Shown here in pieces: positions 49,998 through 51,496 of a stretch of DNA of 51,496 nt. The notes under the pieces were generated by a model. That model searched no databases. It had not been told where the DNA came from and saw only the letters and a program-made list of their open reading frames with translations. Position 1 is the stretch's first letter. Each line of letters starts with the position of its first letter. The translations under genes and the position numbers were made by a program. The stretch is from assembly GCA_002687745.1 (NCBI GenBank), contig NZBE01000004.1, positions 1-51,496 on the forward strand. Direction: 5' to 3'. The DNA comes from Acidimicrobiaceae bacterium (GTDB taxonomy: Bacteria > Actinomycetota > Acidimicrobiia > Acidimicrobiales > MedAcidi-G1).

Positions 49998-51496
49998 TCA
50001 GGGAGCGACCGCCTCCAGGCGGGCCGGGACGTGCTTGTGCCATGGGGTTCCGGCGATCGGGTCCCGCCAGTCGGTGCTGGTGAGCTCGTTGGGGGCCACG
50101 CCCACCAGCTCGGGTTCGCCGCCGGCCGGCGCGTAGGCCAACCCCATCCCGTTGGGCAGGGTCACGTGGCCGTCCATCACCGTGTCGTCCACCGAGGCCA
50201 CGGCCACCGCGGTGCCGCCCGGGGTGGTGATGCGGATCCGACCGCCCGTCTCCACGCCGAGCGACGCCGCATCGGCCGGGCTGAGCCGCAGGGCGCCTTC
50301 CCGGTCCTTCTTGCGCCACTCGGGGTCGCGGACCACGGTGTTGGCGGTGAACGAGCGTCGCTCGCCGGCGGCCAGGACGAACGGGAACTCCGCGCTGGTG
50401 TAGGACGTCGGGGCCTCGGCGAGGCGATCCAGATCCTCGAGCAGTTCCGGGATGGCCAGGTGGACCTTCTGGTCTGGCGTGCCCAGCAGGTCGAACGAGT
50501 CCCCGTGGTCGTGCCGGGTGAAGGCCACCCCGTCGGGGCTGGTGACCATGGCGGTGAAGAGGGCGTCGCCGAGGGCCGGACCGTCGCCCTCGTGGCCGGC
50601 GGCGCGCACGGCGTCGGGGTGGCGGAGCGCGACCTGGTGGGCCATGAACCACAGGGAGGCCGCTCCGGCCATTCCCTCCGGAAGGGCCGGCCCCAGCGTC
50701 TCGAAGAGCACCACGGCGCCGACCGAGGCCACCTCCGGGTGATCGGCGGCCAGGCCCATGAACGCCGCGCCGTAGGCCTCGAGGCCCTCGCCGGCCGCCT
50801 CGTGGAGTGGGGTCAGGTCGACGTCGTCGAGGATCCCGGTGGCCCGCACCAGGCGCCGGTGGATCTCCGGTTCGGACAGCGTCCCCTCCAGCGGTTCGAG
50901 GATCGGGCCCCGCACGTGGGCGTGGTTGGTGGGGAACCCGCCGGCGAAGAAGGTGGTCTCGGCCTTCTCGTACTGGGTGGACGCCGGGAGGACCCAGTCG
51001 GCCTCGCGCGCCGTCTCGGTCAGGAACGGGTCGATGACGACGGTCAGCTCGCAGGCCCGCATGGCCTGGCGGAATGCCTCCGACCCGGCCAGCGAATGGA
51101 CGGGGTTGCCGCTTTCGATGAACAGGGCCCGGGTGCGCTCCGGATGGTCGCCGAGGATCCCCTCGGCGATCTCGTTGCAGGGCACCAGGTCGTTGATGAT
51201 GGCGCCACCGGTGGCCGGGTCGCGGGGTTCGGCGCCGGCCGTCGAGTAGGAGAAGAGCGGGGCCAGCACGGTGTGGGCCGACATCCCCCCGGGTGCGCCG
51301 TAGGCGCCGAGCAGGACCGACACCACCCGGTGCAGGTACGACACCAGGGTCGAGTGCGGGGCCATCTCGATGCCCAGGTCCTCGTAGACGGCGATCGACC
51401 CGTTGGCCGCCGCCATCCGGCGGGCCACGGTCCGGACCTGGTCCTCGGGCACGCCGCACCGTGCCGCGAACTCGGCGATGGGCACCCGGGCGAAGG
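49998..51496 (-). CDS. Molybdopterin oxidoreductase, C-terminal part
   Basis: At least 499 codons, open to the window edge, so the N-terminus and any [4Fe-4S] or Sec/Cys ligand motif are not visible. The part seen belongs to the DMSO-reductase superfamily (formate dehydrogenase/thiosulfate reductase type): GAYGAPGGMSAH, ALFIESGNPVHSLAG, VVIDPFLTETAREADWVLPASTQYEK, and the C-terminal molybdopterin-dinucleotide-binding domain (LRLSPADAASLGVETGG, then VTLPNGMGLAY, NELTSTDWRDPIAGTPWHKH). It is markedly more GC-rich and third-position GC-biased than the genes to its left. Substrate unknown. Confidence 0.88.
   Translation of the reverse strand, partial: FARVPIAEFAARCGVPEDQVRTVARRMAAANGSIAVYEDLGIEMAPHSTLVSYLHRVVSVLLGAYGAPGGMSAHTVLAPLFSYSTAGAEPRDPATGGAIINDLVPCNEIAEGILGDHPERTRALFIESGNPVHSLAGSEAFRQAMRACELTVVIDPFLTETAREADWVLPASTQYEKAETTFFAGGFPTNHAHVRGPILEPLEGTLSEPEIHRRLVRATGILDDVDLTPLHEAAGEGLEAYGAAFMGLAADHPEVASVGAVVLFETLGPALPEGMAGAASLWFMAHQVALRHPDAVRAAGHEGDGPALGDALFTAMVTSPDGVAFTRHDHGDSFDLLGTPDQKVHLAIPELLEDLDRLAEAPTSYTSAEFPFVLAAGERRSFTANTVVRDPEWRKKDREGALRLSPADAASLGVETGGRIRITTPGGTAVAVASVDDTVMDGHVTLPNGMGLAYAPAGGEPELVGVAPNELTSTDWRDPIAGTPWHKHVPARLEAVAP

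Noticed and set aside
49783-51459. Long alternative frame on the minus strand (about 558 codons) over the molybdopterin gene
   Set aside because: It is Arg/Gly/Pro-rich shadow coding caused by high GC; the other frame carries clear family motifs.

Overview
The window looks like a chromosomal stretch from a high-GC actinobacterium, most plausibly a marine or aquatic Acidimicrobiia lineage. The evidence is indirect: many GTG starts, two luciferase-like oxidoreductases of the type that uses coenzyme F420, a classical menaquinone operon, Thr-rich linkers on surface lipoproteins, and a glutamyl-tRNA synthetase beside a tRNA-Gln gene (actinobacteria usually charge tRNA-Gln through GluRS plus GatCAB). 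No phage, integrase, transposase or CRISPR array was seen.

Layout. 1-2.4 kb: a fragment of a PEP-utilising swivelling domain, then an FAD amine oxidase and an F420-type oxidoreductase (both minus). 2.6-5.4 kb: the three-gene NAD(P) transhydrogenase operon pntAA-pntAB-pntB, closed by a hairpin. 5.4-9.7 kb: an AT-richer accessory patch with two hydrolases, an MFS transporter and pcm. 9.6-13.7 kb: a fused indolepyruvate:ferredoxin oxidoreductase with a divergent AsnC/Lrp regulator. 13.8-16.7 kb: a LysM lipoprotein and a PEP-utilising enzyme that lacks its ATP-grasp half. 16.7-21.9 kb: serC and a cell-surface group (CapA-like protein, Tat-exported amidohydrolase with missing metal ligands, secreted TIM-barrel protein). 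22-27.6 kb: an unknown protein, a DNA methyltransferase with an extra C-terminal domain, glutaminyl cyclotransferase, a hydrolase and an alkylsulfatase-like MBL protein. 27.6-32.3 kb: a BMP-type (nucleoside-like) ABC importer. 32.4-38.0 kb: menC, menH, menD and menF, joined by 4-base overlaps and headed by a MerR regulator with a leaderless promoter.

The most striking feature is at 38120-39025. Two adjacent reading frames are really one gene for a selenoprotein of the GrdB/PrdB reductase family. An in-frame TGA (38615) sits in a U-x-x-C motif (UPVC) and is followed at once by a SECIS-like stem-loop. It is divergent from the MerR/men operon and heads a run of genes: selenoprotein, low-molecular-weight phosphatase, gltX, tRNA-Gln(CTG), tRNA-Glu(CTC), then a structured candidate small RNA with its own promoter and a strong terminator.

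41.6-49.8 kb is accessory in character: a DUF5654-like membrane protein, a propeller-esterase fusion lipoprotein, an orphan radical SAM protein, a second F420-type oxidoreductase, a gluzincin-like lipoprotein, a thioesterase, a DMT exporter and two paralogous small alpha/beta-barrel proteins. From about 49.95 kb to the end the sequence becomes clearly more GC-rich. It holds the C-terminal part of a molybdopterin oxidoreductase next to a headless gene fragment, which may mark a horizontal-transfer boundary or an assembly join.
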